A stretch of DNA of 64,000 nt from Maledivibacter halophilus (GCF_900167445.1 NZ_FUZT01000002.1:248001-312000); one strand, 5' to 3'. Counted from the stretch's first letter, positions 26,790 to 35,733 are shown. Made by a program: numbers and translations. The notes: generated by a model not told the origin, from the letters alone.

Positions 26790-26987
26790 ATGATAAAAGT
26801 AAATAATAGAGATTTTGAGTGGGAAGAAGGACTAACTGTAGAAAAGCTTTTGCAAAAAAAGAGATATACTTTTCCTAAAATTATAGTGAAAATAAATGGT
26901 CAGCTGATAAAGAAAGAAAACTGGTCTAATACCATAATTAACGATGGTGATGATGTAAAGGCGATTCATGTCTTTGGTGGAGGATAA
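26790..26987 (+). CDS. ThiS/MoaD-like sulfur carrier protein
   Basis: 65-residue beta-grasp protein ending in VFGGG, so a diglycine tail for thiocarboxylation is present. As the last gene of the AOR operon it may supply sulfur for the tungsten-pterin dithiolene, as many AOR loci carry such a gene. The start ATG 26790 has GGAGG 6 bases upstream. A thiamine-type role cannot be excluded from sequence alone. Confidence 0.88.
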   Translation: MIKVNNRDFEWEEGLTVEKLLQKKRYTFPKIIVKINGQLIKKENWSNTIINDGDDVKAIHVFGGG

Positions 26988-26998
26988 AAGGAATATTA

Positions 26999-27040
26999 AG
27001 TCTTAAGTTGCTAATTTAGTAACTTGAGGCTTTTTTTATT
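26999..27040 (+). terminator. Intrinsic terminator of the AOR operon
   Basis: AGTCTTAAGTTGCTAA faces TTAGTAACTTGAGGCT with three non-pairing positions, followed by TTTTTTATT. Confidence 0.85.
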
Positions 27041-27149
27041 GACATTACTTTGTAAAAAAGCGTTAATAGAATTTTAATATTTAAGGATATTAACTAAAAA
27101 TCACAGGAAAAATCAAAGGATACGACAAATTTTGGTGTATTTGAACAAA

Positions 27150-27178
27150 TTGCTACACTTATGTTAAAGTGGTACAAT
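27150..27178 (+). promoter_or_regulatory. Sigma-A-like promoter for the MotA/MotB-like pair
   Basis: TTGCTA, 17-base spacer, TACAAT, about 70 bp before the ORF. Confidence 0.5.
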
Positions 27179-27249
27179 AAAGTGACGCTATTAGTTAATA
27201 GAATTTCAATTTAAGAGAAAATAATGGAAAATAAAAGGGGGAATCGATT

Positions 27250-28272
27250 ATGTCAATTCTAGATAACATATTTAGCAAGCTAAATCCATTGGCTATTGTA
27301 ATAATAGTTGTTATATTAGGGATATTTATTTCAGCTTTTGTACTTTCTTTATCATTAAAGAAGAAATATTTTACAATGCTTTGGGATTTACAAGACGAAG
27401 AAAATAAAGAATCATCAATGTTTGAAAATAAAGTATTCAATAAAATTGTAGATGATTATAAATTAGCAGCTAAAGGTAAGTCTTCAGAAATAAATACTTT
27501 TGCTATTATTGAGAAGAACTTTAATAATGAATTGAAATCACAATACCAAGGTGAACGATTTGTAAAAAGAGCAGTTTCTCTAATGATTATATTAGGGCTT
27601 TTAGGTACGTTTTATGGTTTAACCATGTCTATTGGAGAGCTGGTAAAAACATTGGCTTCAAGTGGAGGCGTAGATGTATTAGATAGTATGGATTCAGTAA
27701 TTTCTGGACTGATACGTTCTGTTAGAGGTATGTCAGTGGCCTTTATAACTTCTTTATTTGGTATTGCTTCTTCAGTTCTTTTAACTATAATAAATATCTT
27801 CTTTGGAATAGAAGACATTAGGGAGTCTATAATGGTTGAGATGGAAGAATATCTTGACAATATATTGTCACAGCGTATCGATGAAAAGAAAGAGACTCCA
27901 GAAACCTTAATAAAGGATGAATTAATTGCAAGCCTTAATGATTTTAATGGAAAATTAGAAGAAAGTATGAAGGAAATCAGTGAAGTATTAAGCTTAAGAT
28001 TTGCTTCTGCTACAAGTGGCATTGAACAATTTTCAGAGTCCTTACTTAAAAGTGTTGAAAAATTCGAAAATTCACTTAATGTTTTTTCTGAGAATACAAG
28101 GGATTTTTCAGAATTTAACCATCATTTAAAAACAAACATCCAGAGAATGAATGTAAGCTTTAATGATTTTACAGAAGAATTAAAAAGCAATACTAAAGAA
28201 ATTGCTATAGGGCTTCAAATAGAAAATTTATCAAAATCAGTAGATAAATTGGCCGACAAAGTAGAAAAATAA
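27250..28272 (+). CDS. MotA/TolQ/ExbB-like proton channel subunit (ZorA-like)
   Basis: 340 residues. Three hydrophobic stretches are visible at about 11-34, 100-122 and 157-182; the latter pair with RSVRGMSVAFITSLFGIASS is the MotA_ExbB core. The last 140 residues are helical and coiled-coil-like and face the cytoplasm. With the next gene it should form a proton-driven stator. There is no flagellar or Tol/Ton gene nearby, and Zorya effectors (zorC, zorD, zorE) are absent. Paired ZorAB-like stators without neighbours are known in Clostridia, function unknown. Confidence 0.85.
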   Translation: MSILDNIFSKLNPLAIVIIVVILGIFISAFVLSLSLKKKYFTMLWDLQDEENKESSMFENKVFNKIVDDYKLAAKGKSSEINTFAIIEKNFNNELKSQYQGERFVKRAVSLMIILGLLGTFYGLTMSIGELVKTLASSGGVDVLDSMDSVISGLIRSVRGMSVAFITSLFGIASSVLLTIINIFFGIEDIRESIMVEMEEYLDNILSQRIDEKKETPETLIKDELIASLNDFNGKLEESMKEISEVLSLRFASATSGIEQFSESLLKSVEKFENSLNVFSENTRDFSEFNHHLKTNIQRMNVSFNDFTEELKSNTKEIAIGLQIENLSKSVDKLADKVEK

Positions 28273-28288
28273 TCTCTTTTCATTTTTT

Positions 28289-28315
28289 AGATAATTTCAT
28301 AATATGAAATTATCT
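28289..28315 (+). other. Intercistronic hairpin in the MotA/MotB-like operon
   Basis: AGATAATTTCAT pairs perfectly with ATGAAATTATCT around AAT, preceded by TTTTTT. No proper T-tail follows, so it may be a partial terminator or processing site that sets the subunit ratio. Confidence 0.5.
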
Positions 28316-28386
28316 CATTTGCAAAAAGTATTATAAATTTTAATTATTGGTTATTCATAAGTGAAAAGTGAAGGGAGGAGATGAAT

Positions 28387-29313
28387 ATGAAGCTTAGAAG
28401 AAGGAGCTTTAAAGGAAATAGAGAAGAAGAAAATTTCTGGCCATCATTTACTGATATGATTTCTACAATAGCATTAATTTTGTTTTTTCTTATGCTATTA
28501 GCATATATTCAAAATATTATTGCTGGAAAACAAATTATTGATACCGAACAAAGGCTGGAAGAGTCGAATGCAGAAATAAGTAGAGCAGAAAAAAAATTAA
28601 GGCTTCTAAGGGATAAGATTGATGAAGCCAAGGCTGAAGTAGAGGAAGGCGAAATTGCTTTAAAGTTATCCGAAGAGCAAATTGAAGAGCAAAGAGAAAT
28701 TATAGCTGAAAGTAATAGGGAACTGGGTGAATTAAGGTCAAAGCTTCAAGGTATTGCAGTACTAAGACTGGATGTTCTTAAAAAGGTTAAGGGTTCAGTA
28801 GAAAGAGAGCTTGGGAAAACAAATGATGCTGGTGAAGAGTTGGTTTTAATAAGTGATAATGGAAATATAGTTATCAACGAAGGATTAGTTTTCGATACAG
28901 GATCATCAAAAATAAAGGCAGAAGGAAGAGAACTTTTAGATCAACTTGCAACAGCCTTCGAAAGGGTTTTAGATGATAGAGATATAAGAAAAAATATTGA
29001 TGCTATAAATATTCAGGGACATACTGATGACAGAGGATCTGGTGAGTATAACAGAGGCTTATCATCAGACAGAGCAAAGGAAGTTGTCAATTATATTATG
29101 AAGTCAAATAGTGATTTAGAGAATAAGTATGGACGTTATTTTGCTGCTAGTGCATATTCTGAGTTTAGACCAATTGCATCTGGACAATCGGAAGCTTCAA
29201 GGGCTAAAAACCGAAGGATAGAAATTTCAATTACACTTAAGGATTCAAATGTTCAAAATGTAATTAATGATTATTTAAAGGATTCTATAGAACTTTTTAA
29301 TCTAGATGACTAA
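28387..29313 (+). CDS. MotB/OmpA-like stator subunit (ZorB-like)
   Basis: 308 residues. One N-terminal membrane helix (about 20-45) carries the proton-binding Asp in SFTDMISTIALILFF. A coiled coil follows at about 50-125, and a C-terminal OmpA/MotB peptidoglycan-binding domain covers about 165-295 (INIQGHTDDRGS, LSSDRAKEV, KNRRIEISI). It would anchor the channel to the cell wall. Start ATG 28387 is 6 bases after GGGAGGAG; ATG 28381 is too close. Confidence 0.87.
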   Translation: MKLRRRSFKGNREEENFWPSFTDMISTIALILFFLMLLAYIQNIIAGKQIIDTEQRLEESNAEISRAEKKLRLLRDKIDEAKAEVEEGEIALKLSEEQIEEQREIIAESNRELGELRSKLQGIAVLRLDVLKKVKGSVERELGKTNDAGEELVLISDNGNIVINEGLVFDTGSSKIKAEGRELLDQLATAFERVLDDRDIRKNIDAINIQGHTDDRGSGEYNRGLSSDRAKEVVNYIMKSNSDLENKYGRYFAASAYSEFRPIASGQSEASRAKNRRIEISITLKDSNVQNVINDYLKDSIELFNLDD

Positions 29314-29356
29314 ATTCAAGATTTTTTAAAATTTAAAATATGCTTATATTAAAAGA

Positions 29357-29390
29357 GGCTAGGTTTAAACCTAGCCAATTTTGTGTTTTG
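29357..29390. terminator. Perfect 20-bp palindrome terminator, convergent genes
   Basis: GGCTAGGTTTAAACCTAGCC (29357-29376) is followed by AATTTTGTGTTTTG and preceded by an A-rich stretch, so it can end both the MotB-like gene and the minus-strand small gene. Confidence 0.75.
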
Positions 29391-29393
29391 CAA

Positions 29394-29630
29394 TTAAAAC
29401 ATTGTATTTTTGTTCATATCTTCTTGAGCCTTCATTTTCTCTGAGCTTTTTAATTGAGACTGAGCACCTACAGTTGTTGCATTATACATAGCTCCACCAC
29501 TAGTGGCGTTAGTCATAGCATTAGCAGTTGTATTAGTCATGCTATACCCACCTGCATATGTCCCCATTCTTTTTTTTGCTTCTTCTAATTCATATTGTCT
29601 CATTTGATTATTTGTAGAATAATTATTCAT
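29394..29630 (-). CDS. Small Met/Asn/Thr/Ala-rich protein, unknown
   Basis: 78 residues, low complexity: Asn/Thr/Ala/Met/Gly-rich, no Cys or Trp, no membrane segment, with a charged segment QMRQYELEEAKKRMG near residue 10. The start has GGAGG 6 bases upstream and a convergent terminator follows, so it is a real unit. I do not recognise a family. The composition recalls small spore or coat-associated proteins of clostridia, which is only a guess. Confidence 0.65.
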   Translation of the reverse strand: MNNYSTNNQMRQYELEEAKKRMGTYAGGYSMTNTTANAMTNATSGGAMYNATTVGAQSQLKSSEKMKAQEDMNKNTMF

Positions 29631-29962
29631 TATATAACCTCCATAGAGAATTTTGTAAGCTAAGTTATATGAAACAAATTGAAATCCTTGAATCTAATAT
29701 ATATTGGTTTACGAAAATAAGCGGAAATTTTCCATCCTTTTCTATAAACATATTAGACTCTGAAAAAATTAAAAGGATTTTTATAAGTTGTGTTAACTTA
29801 CAATCATATTATTTGAATATATGAGAGATTATATAACATGTAAAAGTTTCACCAAATAGAAAAAAATTTAAAACTTAAAAGATTTATTGAGGTATAATAT
29901 TATGCTATAATCCAATTATAAGATTAATAAATTTTATAAGAGAAAAAACAAAGGTGATAATT

Positions 29963-30505
29963 ATGAGAGTATTCATTGCAATAGAATTAGATGATAACTT
30001 AAGGCAATATATTTTTCAAAAACAACAAATAGTTAAAAAGAACAGCCGTAAAGGTAATTTTTCCAGAAAAGAAAATTTTCATTTAACTTTAAAATTCATT
30101 GGGGAAGTTAGTATTGAAGAAACTCAATATATAAAGAAAGCAATTGATAAGACAGCATCAATATTTTCCCCATTTAAAATGAATCTTGGGGAATTAGGAT
30201 ATTTTCCAAGAAAAAATAGAAAAATAATTTGGATAGGAACTAGTCAAGGTAATAAAAGACTACAACAATTATTTAATATCATGGATCAAAATTTAAATGT
30301 ATTTGGTTTTGAAAGAGAAGTACGTGGACTAAAGCCCCATATTACTTTAGCTAGAGAAGTAGTTCTCAAAAAAGATTTTAATTCTCTGTCACAAGAAATT
30401 ATAATAGAAAACAAAGAACTAATAGTTGAAAAGATTTCCTTAATGGAAAGTACGAGAATCAATGGAGTATTGACATACAGACCTATATATAGGAAAAAAT
30501 TATAA
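29963..30505 (+). CDS. thpR: RNA 2',3'-cyclic phosphodiesterase (2H family)
   Basis: 180-residue LigT/ThpR-type protein with both catalytic HxT motifs: HLTLKFIGE near residue 40 and HITLARE near residue 126. It opens 2',3'-cyclic phosphates of RNA ends. MRVFIAIELDD is the standard N-terminus, and ATG 29963 has AGGTG upstream. Its 3' end overlaps a degenerate foldback repeat (family 1, inverted), so the last residues may have been altered by that insertion. Confidence 0.92.
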   Translation: MRVFIAIELDDNLRQYIFQKQQIVKKNSRKGNFSRKENFHLTLKFIGEVSIEETQYIKKAIDKTASIFSPFKMNLGELGYFPRKNRKIIWIGTSQGNKRLQQLFNIMDQNLNVFGFEREVRGLKPHITLAREVVLKKDFNSLSQEIIIENKELIVEKISLMESTRINGVLTYRPIYRKKL

Positions 30506-30546
30506 TTTTATGTATGAATTAACTATTTTACTGGAATATCTATATA
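30491..30546. repeat. Foldback repeat family 1, inverted degenerate copy D
   Basis: ATTTTACTGGAATATCTATA (near 30525-30544) is the exact reverse complement of the left arm of copy A. The opposite arm is degenerate and runs back into the last codons of thpR. Confidence 0.6.
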
Positions 30547-30554
30547 CAATAAAC

Positions 30555-30593
30555 TTAACGTAAATTTAACATTTATTAAACTTAAAATTAACA
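30555..30593 (+). promoter_or_regulatory. Candidate PhoP (Pho) box, 11-bp spaced TTAAC repeats
   Basis: TTAACG (30555), TTAACA (30566), TTAAAC (30576) and TTAACA (30588) recur at about 11-bp spacing. The known PhoP target in B. subtilis is repeated TTAACA-like hexamers spaced by about 5 bases. It lies 200 bp upstream of the phoPR-like genes, suggesting autoregulation. Confidence 0.6.
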
Positions 30594-30672
30594 ATATAAA
30601 AATACAATGATATTGGGATAGTTTAAAATCGTAATTTCACAATCTGATTTATTTTAAAGCCAAGATAAAGAC

Positions 30673-30710
30673 GCCTTTTAATCATTGGTAAGTGGTTTAA
30701 GGCATTTTTA
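30673..30710 (+). terminator. Hairpin with T-tail ahead of phoP
   Basis: GCCTT (30673) pairs with AAGGC (ending 30703) with extra TTAA pairing, then ATTTTTAG. It is an imperfect terminator or attenuator between the Pho box and phoP. Confidence 0.45.
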
Positions 30711-30793
30711 GTATAAATAAGGAAAAGCATATCTAAATTTTATAATGCTTAAGAGTTGGTTATATTAATTTAAAAATCTAAAGGAGAGTAGTT

Positions 30794-31477
30794 ATGGATG
30801 AAAGAAAAATTTTAGTGGTTGACGATGAGCAGCATATATTAGAATTAATACAATTCAATCTTGAAAGCAAAGGATTCAATGTTGTAACCTGTGATAATGG
30901 AGAAGAAGCAGTAAGAATAGCTAGTAAGGGCAATATTGATCTAATGATACTTGACTTAATGCTTCCTGGAATAGATGGTATTGAAGTTTGTAAAAGAATA
31001 AGAAACTCAGAAAATAGAAATCTTCCCATAATTATGCTTACGGCTAAAGGAGAAGAAAACGATAAAATTAAAGGACTTAACATTGGTGCAGATGATTATA
31101 TGACCAAGCCTTTTAGTATAAGAGAGCTATTAGCTAGAATTAATGCTGTTATGAGGAGAATTAAAGATACGGAAAGTAAAGATAGTAATACCATTAAAGT
31201 AGAAAAGGTAACTATAGATATTGAAAAGCATGAGGTTAGAAAAGACGATATACTATTAGAACTGACCTTAAAGGAATTTGAGCTATTAAAAATACTTGCT
31301 CAAAATAGAGGGAAAGTTTTATCTAGAGATGTAATTTTAGATAAAATATGGGGATATGAATACTTTGGTGATACTAGGACGGTAGATGTGCATATTAGAC
31401 ATTTAAGAAAAAAGATTGATGACAATAATGGAACATTTATAGAAACTGTAAGAGGTGTAGGATATAAGATGAAATAG
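30794..31477 (+). CDS. phoP: OmpR-family response regulator, PhoP-like
   Basis: 227 residues. The receiver domain has acidic pocket DDE (11-13), phospho-Asp in LMILDLMLPGIDG near residue 55 and Lys in MTKPFS near residue 105. A C-terminal winged helix (about 130-226) carries the usual DTRTVDVHIRHLRKKI. It is followed 8 bases later by its sensor kinase. A Pho-box-like repeat array upstream supports the PhoP assignment (phosphate starvation response), but WalR-type relatives are similar. Confidence 0.85.
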   Translation: MDERKILVVDDEQHILELIQFNLESKGFNVVTCDNGEEAVRIASKGNIDLMILDLMLPGIDGIEVCKRIRNSENRNLPIIMLTAKGEENDKIKGLNIGADDYMTKPFSIRELLARINAVMRRIKDTESKDSNTIKVEKVTIDIEKHEVRKDDILLELTLKEFELLKILAQNRGKVLSRDVILDKIWGYEYFGDTRTVDVHIRHLRKKIDDNNGTFIETVRGVGYKMK

Positions 31478-31485
31478 GTGGTTAA

Positions 31486-33261
31486 ATGAAAAAGAAAATT
31501 TTTATAACTTATGCAATTTTATTGTTGATGGGAACAATACTTACAGGGCTTATTTCTCTAAGTTTTATAAGAATAAGTTATTTAAATAATATTGAAAACA
31601 TGTTAATAACTAATGGAAACCTTATAAATAGTTTAGTAGAAGATAAATTAAACTATAAAGTTTTTTCTGAGGTTGATTTTTCAAGTTTTTCCAATAAGGT
31701 ATCTGATCAGATTAATGCTCGTGTAACCTTTATTGATAGATACGGTAAAGTTATTGGTGATTCAGAAGTGGAAAAAGAAGACCTAAAGGAAATAGAAAAT
31801 CATTTATATAGAGAAGAGGTTCAAAAGGCATTAAGTGGAGAAATAGGGAAAAGCGAAAGATTTAGCAGTACGGTTGAAGTGGATTATTTGTATGTGGCAG
31901 TGCCTATGAAAAAGGGTGGAATAATCTATGGTGTTACAAGACTTGCATATCCCCTTAATGAAATAAACAAAATAAATATTGGACTTATGAGAAATATTCT
32001 TATTGCAGTAATAATTGGAGTAGTTATTGCCATACCCTTGGGGTATAGATATTTAAAACATATAACAGAACCTATAAAAGAAATAACAAATATTGCAGGA
32101 AAAATAGCCAATGGTGATTTTGACAGTAAAGTAAGGGTGAAGAGTACTGATGAAATAAAAATATTGGCTGATACTTTTAATTTCATGTCCAGTACAATTA
32201 ATGCAAATATATCTGAACTTCATGATAAAAATACTAAGCTTCAATCAATAATAGGAAGTATGAAGGAAGGTCTTATCGCAGTAGATAAATATAAGAAAGT
32301 TATACTTATTAATTCACAGGCCAAAAAGTTTTTTAATATTAACTTAGAAGATGTTCTTGGACACAATATTCTTAATCTTTTAGATGATTCAAATTTAAAA
32401 TATCAATTGGAAGAAATATTGGAAAAAACTACATCCAGTAAAGTAGAAGTTAAATTAAAGGATCCAAAACCAAGAACAATAAAGATATATAAGAATATTA
32501 TTAAGTTAAATGAAGACCCAAATAGGATTATTGGTACATTAATATTAATAGTAGATGTTACAGAAGTGAGAAAATTAGAAAAGATGAGAACAGATTTTGT
32601 GGCTAATGTATCCCATGAATTAAAAACACCATTAACGTCAATCATGGGCTTTATTGAAACCTTAAAGGGTGGAGCTATTGATAATGACAAGGTAAGGGAC
32701 AGGTTTTTAAATATAATTGAAATAGAAACGGAAAGACTGACAAGATTAATAGAGGATTTGCTTACCCTTTCAGACATTGAAAGCAATGGTATAAGTTTTA
32801 AACAGAAAGTAGAGATATCAGTAAAGGATGTTATAGTTGAAATAAGTGATATGGCCAAAGAGCTTGCAAAACAAAAGAATATTAAATATTCATATGAGAT
32901 GAAAGAAAATTTACCCTATATTTATGGAAGCAGAGATTGGTTTAAGCAATTACTGTTAAATCTGGTGGAGAATGCAATTAAATACACTCCAGGTGGTGGA
33001 GAAGTAAAGGTTTTAGTTTATGAAAGAGAAAATAATATTTTTATAAATGTTAAGGATACAGGAATAGGTATCCCCAAAAAAGATATTCCAAGACTTTTTG
33101 AAAGATTCTATAGGGTTGATAAGGCTAGATCAAGGAAAGTTGGGGGAACTGGTTTGGGCCTTGCAATAGTAAAACATATAGTGATTGCGTTTGGAGGCAA
33201 GATTAAAGTTAAAAGTGAGGAAGGAAGGGGATCTGAGTTTATAGTGAGGCTTCCCCTTTAA
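31486..33261 (+). CDS. phoR: Sensor histidine kinase, PhoR-like
   Basis: 591 residues: membrane helices at about 5-27 and 168-188 around a 140-residue extracytoplasmic domain, HAMP (about 190-240), PAS (about 250-350), the phosphorylated His in NVSHELKTPLTS near residue 372, and an HATPase domain with NAIKYTP, DTGIGIP and GTGLGLAI. This TM-HAMP-PAS-HisKA layout is that of PhoR/ResE/WalK. It forms a two-gene operon with the regulator. Confidence 0.87.
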   Translation: MKKKIFITYAILLLMGTILTGLISLSFIRISYLNNIENMLITNGNLINSLVEDKLNYKVFSEVDFSSFSNKVSDQINARVTFIDRYGKVIGDSEVEKEDLKEIENHLYREEVQKALSGEIGKSERFSSTVEVDYLYVAVPMKKGGIIYGVTRLAYPLNEINKINIGLMRNILIAVIIGVVIAIPLGYRYLKHITEPIKEITNIAGKIANGDFDSKVRVKSTDEIKILADTFNFMSSTINANISELHDKNTKLQSIIGSMKEGLIAVDKYKKVILINSQAKKFFNINLEDVLGHNILNLLDDSNLKYQLEEILEKTTSSKVEVKLKDPKPRTIKIYKNIIKLNEDPNRIIGTLILIVDVTEVRKLEKMRTDFVANVSHELKTPLTSIMGFIETLKGGAIDNDKVRDRFLNIIEIETERLTRLIEDLLTLSDIESNGISFKQKVEISVKDVIVEISDMAKELAKQKNIKYSYEMKENLPYIYGSRDWFKQLLLNLVENAIKYTPGGGEVKVLVYERENNIFINVKDTGIGIPKKDIPRLFERFYRVDKARSRKVGGTGLGLAIVKHIVIAFGGKIKVKSEEGRGSEFIVRLPL

Positions 33262-33350
33262 GTCCTCATTTTTTGTATTAAATTTAATATAAATAATTTT
33301 ACAAAAGTAAAAAATACAAAATATATAGAAATTCATACTACTATATTATA

Positions 33351-33478
33351 TAATTGAGAAAATTGCATAATACATGTAAAGAATTTTAAAATACAAAATG
33401 TAGTAGAGAGAGTCAGGTTAGTTATCTGCATATTGTATTTTAAAATTAATAATGTTAATTATGCAAGTTTCTCAATTT
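33351..33478. repeat. 128-bp foldback element
   Basis: Left arm 33351-33400 and right arm 33429-33478 are inverted copies agreeing at about 40 of 50 positions (AATTGAGAAA..TTGCATAAT and ATTTTAAAATACAA). A 28-base spacer lies between them. It sits between phoR and the TIGR01906 gene, has no coding potential, and I find no second copy in the window. Confidence 0.7.
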
Positions 33479-33529
33479 AGAAAAAATGATAAAAATAAGA
33501 TTGCTAAAAAGGATTAGGAGTAATTATAT

Positions 33530-34222
33530 ATGAATAAAAGAGAAGTTATGATTAATATATCAAAAACAATAATTATAATATTTTTACCTTTAGCTATACT
33601 ATTGACTATTTTACAATATTATTCCTATAATAAGGATTTCTATATGCAGAAGTTTGAAAAATATAATATTGAAAATATTACAGGTATGAGCAGGCAAGAT
33701 TTAAGCAATGTTACTGAAAAGCTAATATCATATCTAAAAGGAAATGAAAAGGATTTAAACATGGAGGCTTCAATTAATGGTGAAATTAGAGAAGTATTTG
33801 GTCAACGGGAGAAACAACATATGATAGATGTAAGGGATCTATTTATTAAAAGCCATAGGTTAAGAAACATAAGTTTAGCCATTTCTCTAATTACTGCTTT
33901 AATCATTATTTTAGTTTCTAAAAGAAGAAAAAAGGACATATGGCAGTCTATCTTGTTTGCGGGAATAGTTCCAAATATATTTGCCATAATATTATATATA
34001 TTAGTGAAGATAGATTTTAATAAATATTTCACATATTTCCATAAAATATTCTTTAATAATGATCTGTGGCTTTTAAATCCTAAAACCGATGTTCTAATAC
34101 AAATGCTTCCATTAGAATTTTTCATTGATATATCTACAAGAATTATAGGATGGTTTCTTGGAATATTAATTTTAATGATAGTTATGGCATCTATTAATCT
34201 AAAGAAATCTTATATTGACTGA
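33530..34222 (+). CDS. TIGR01906/DUF1461-family integral membrane protein
   Basis: 230 residues with four to five hydrophobic segments (about 12-30, 112-130, 142-165, 200-225) and a polar extracellular segment of about 75 residues after the first. The YNIENITGMSRQDLSNVTEKLISYLKG region is the family hallmark. The function is unknown. It is a single gene with a perfect terminator immediately after the stop. Confidence 0.82.
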   Translation: MNKREVMINISKTIIIIFLPLAILLTILQYYSYNKDFYMQKFEKYNIENITGMSRQDLSNVTEKLISYLKGNEKDLNMEASINGEIREVFGQREKQHMIDVRDLFIKSHRLRNISLAISLITALIIILVSKRRKKDIWQSILFAGIVPNIFAIILYILVKIDFNKYFTYFHKIFFNNDLWLLNPKTDVLIQMLPLEFFIDISTRIIGWFLGILILMIVMASINLKKSYID

Positions 34223-34223
34223 C

Positions 34224-34253
34224 AAAACGCCTCCTTAAGGAGGCGTTTTTTAT
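34224..34253 (+). terminator. Intrinsic terminator
   Basis: AAAACGCCTCC pairs with GGAGGCGTTTT around TTAA, then TTTATG; a near-perfect stem. Confidence 0.9.
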
Positions 34254-34380
34254 GTAATATCATTGTAATACTTTTGGAACTATTTTTTATTAGATATAAT
34301 TTATAATATAATATAAAGAGAAATAGGCTTATTTGCAAATTTAGGAGTTAAAGAAAATATCTATAGCAGAGGTGGTTAAA

Positions 34381-35733
34381 TTGAGAAAAAAGATTATGAT
34401 TTTGATATCAATACTTACAATAAGTTTATTTGGAGGCTGTGCAATTGATGGCTCGGTGGAAAAGATGATGAAGCCCCCTAAATTATCTATAAGCCAGGAA
34501 GAAGTAAAGAATATTCTAAAGGATATCTTGGAGCCCGATGCTGAATTGAAGATGCCAATGAATGGAGAAAACACCAGTGCAATACAGTTTGTTAATTTGG
34601 ATGAAGATAAGGAAGAGGAGATTTTAGTTTTTTATATTTTAGAAAATGATAGTATGCCTCTTAGAACATTGATTCTTGATAAAAAGGAAAAGTGGAATAT
34701 AATAGACGGAATAAAGGGAATAGGAAATGATTTTGATATTGTTAAGTTTGGGGATATTACAGGAGACGGGACCTTAGAAGCCATTATTGGTTACAAGGGA
34801 GAAGGGTTTTTTGCTGATAAAGGATTAAGCGTATATGACTATAAAGATGGAGAAGTAAAAGAAATATTCAATAATTTCTATTCTGCTTTTGCATCTGGAG
34901 ACCTTGATGAAGATAGGATAGATGAGCTTGTTCTTCTAAAATCTGATAGAGAAGAAGGAAAAGCCAAGGCCGAACTCTATAAATATAATAAAAGTCAAAT
35001 AAGGAAAATAGATGAAACTAAAATGGAAGCATATACTAATTATGGGCATATAGTAGTTGGGAAAGCAACAGAGAATAAAGTAGGTGTCTTTGTTGATGAA
35101 GGCGTTGGAGCCCATTCATGTAAAACAGAATTATTAATCATGGAAAATGGAAAATTGAAAAATGTATTTTGGGATGATGAGAAAGAATTTTCAGATAAAA
35201 CCTTTAGGGCATATTTTACTGAATCCCAGGACGTTGACAATGATGGTATTATAGAAATAGCTCTTTTGAGAGCTCCAATTGCTTCAGGGGATGGTTCTAT
35301 GGCTGGTACTCCATGGATAACCACGTGGCATAATTGGGATGGAAATAAGGAATTAATTTATAAAAGTCAGAGCTTTTTCGATTATAGTTTAGGATTTTAT
35401 TTTGATTTTCCAGAAAAGTGGGGAGTCAATATTGCCATAGATGGTTCTGATCCTAATTTATATAAAGAAGAACAATGGATACGGTTTAACTATTATGATG
35501 AAGAGAATGAAGAAAAACATCCCTTATTAACAATAGAAGCAATAAATAACAATAAATGGGAAGAAAAACAAAAAGAGTATGAAGATAAAAACTTAAATTA
35601 CTTTAAGCTTGGAAACAAAGCTGATAAAATATATATAGGAATATTAGAAGAGAATACAGAAAATTCTACAGTAAGTGAAATGATATTGGATATAGAAGAA
35701 GTAAAAGCCAATTTTAATATTATAGATAAATAG
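34381..35733 (+). CDS. Lipoprotein with FG-GAP/VCBS-like repeats, unknown role
   Basis: 450-residue predicted lipoprotein. The signal peptide ends in LFGGC (lipobox Cys near residue 19). The body contains repeated D-x-D/N-x-D-G patterns such as FGDITGDGTLEAIIGY, FASGDLDEDRIDELVLL and SQDVDNDGIIEIALL, typical of calcium-binding beta-propeller repeats. The start is most likely TTG 34381, with GAGGTGG upstream. It is followed, after a terminator, by a two-component system and may be its surface partner (inference). Confidence 0.8.
   Translation: MRKKIMILISILTISLFGGCAIDGSVEKMMKPPKLSISQEEVKNILKDILEPDAELKMPMNGENTSAIQFVNLDEDKEEEILVFYILENDSMPLRTLILDKKEKWNIIDGIKGIGNDFDIVKFGDITGDGTLEAIIGYKGEGFFADKGLSVYDYKDGEVKEIFNNFYSAFASGDLDEDRIDELVLLKSDREEGKAKAELYKYNKSQIRKIDETKMEAYTNYGHIVVGKATENKVGVFVDEGVGAHSCKTELLIMENGKLKNVFWDDEKEFSDKTFRAYFTESQDVDNDGIIEIALLRAPIASGDGSMAGTPWITTWHNWDGNKELIYKSQSFFDYSLGFYFDFPEKWGVNIAIDGSDPNLYKEEQWIRFNYYDEENEEKHPLLTIEAINNNKWEEKQKEYEDKNLNYFKLGNKADKIYIGILEENTENSTVSEMILDIEEVKANFNIIDK

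Noticed and set aside
27250..29630. Complete Zorya anti-phage system
   Set aside because: Only ZorA/ZorB-like subunits are present. The next genes are a small low-complexity protein and thpR; no helicase, ZorC, ZorD or ZorE.
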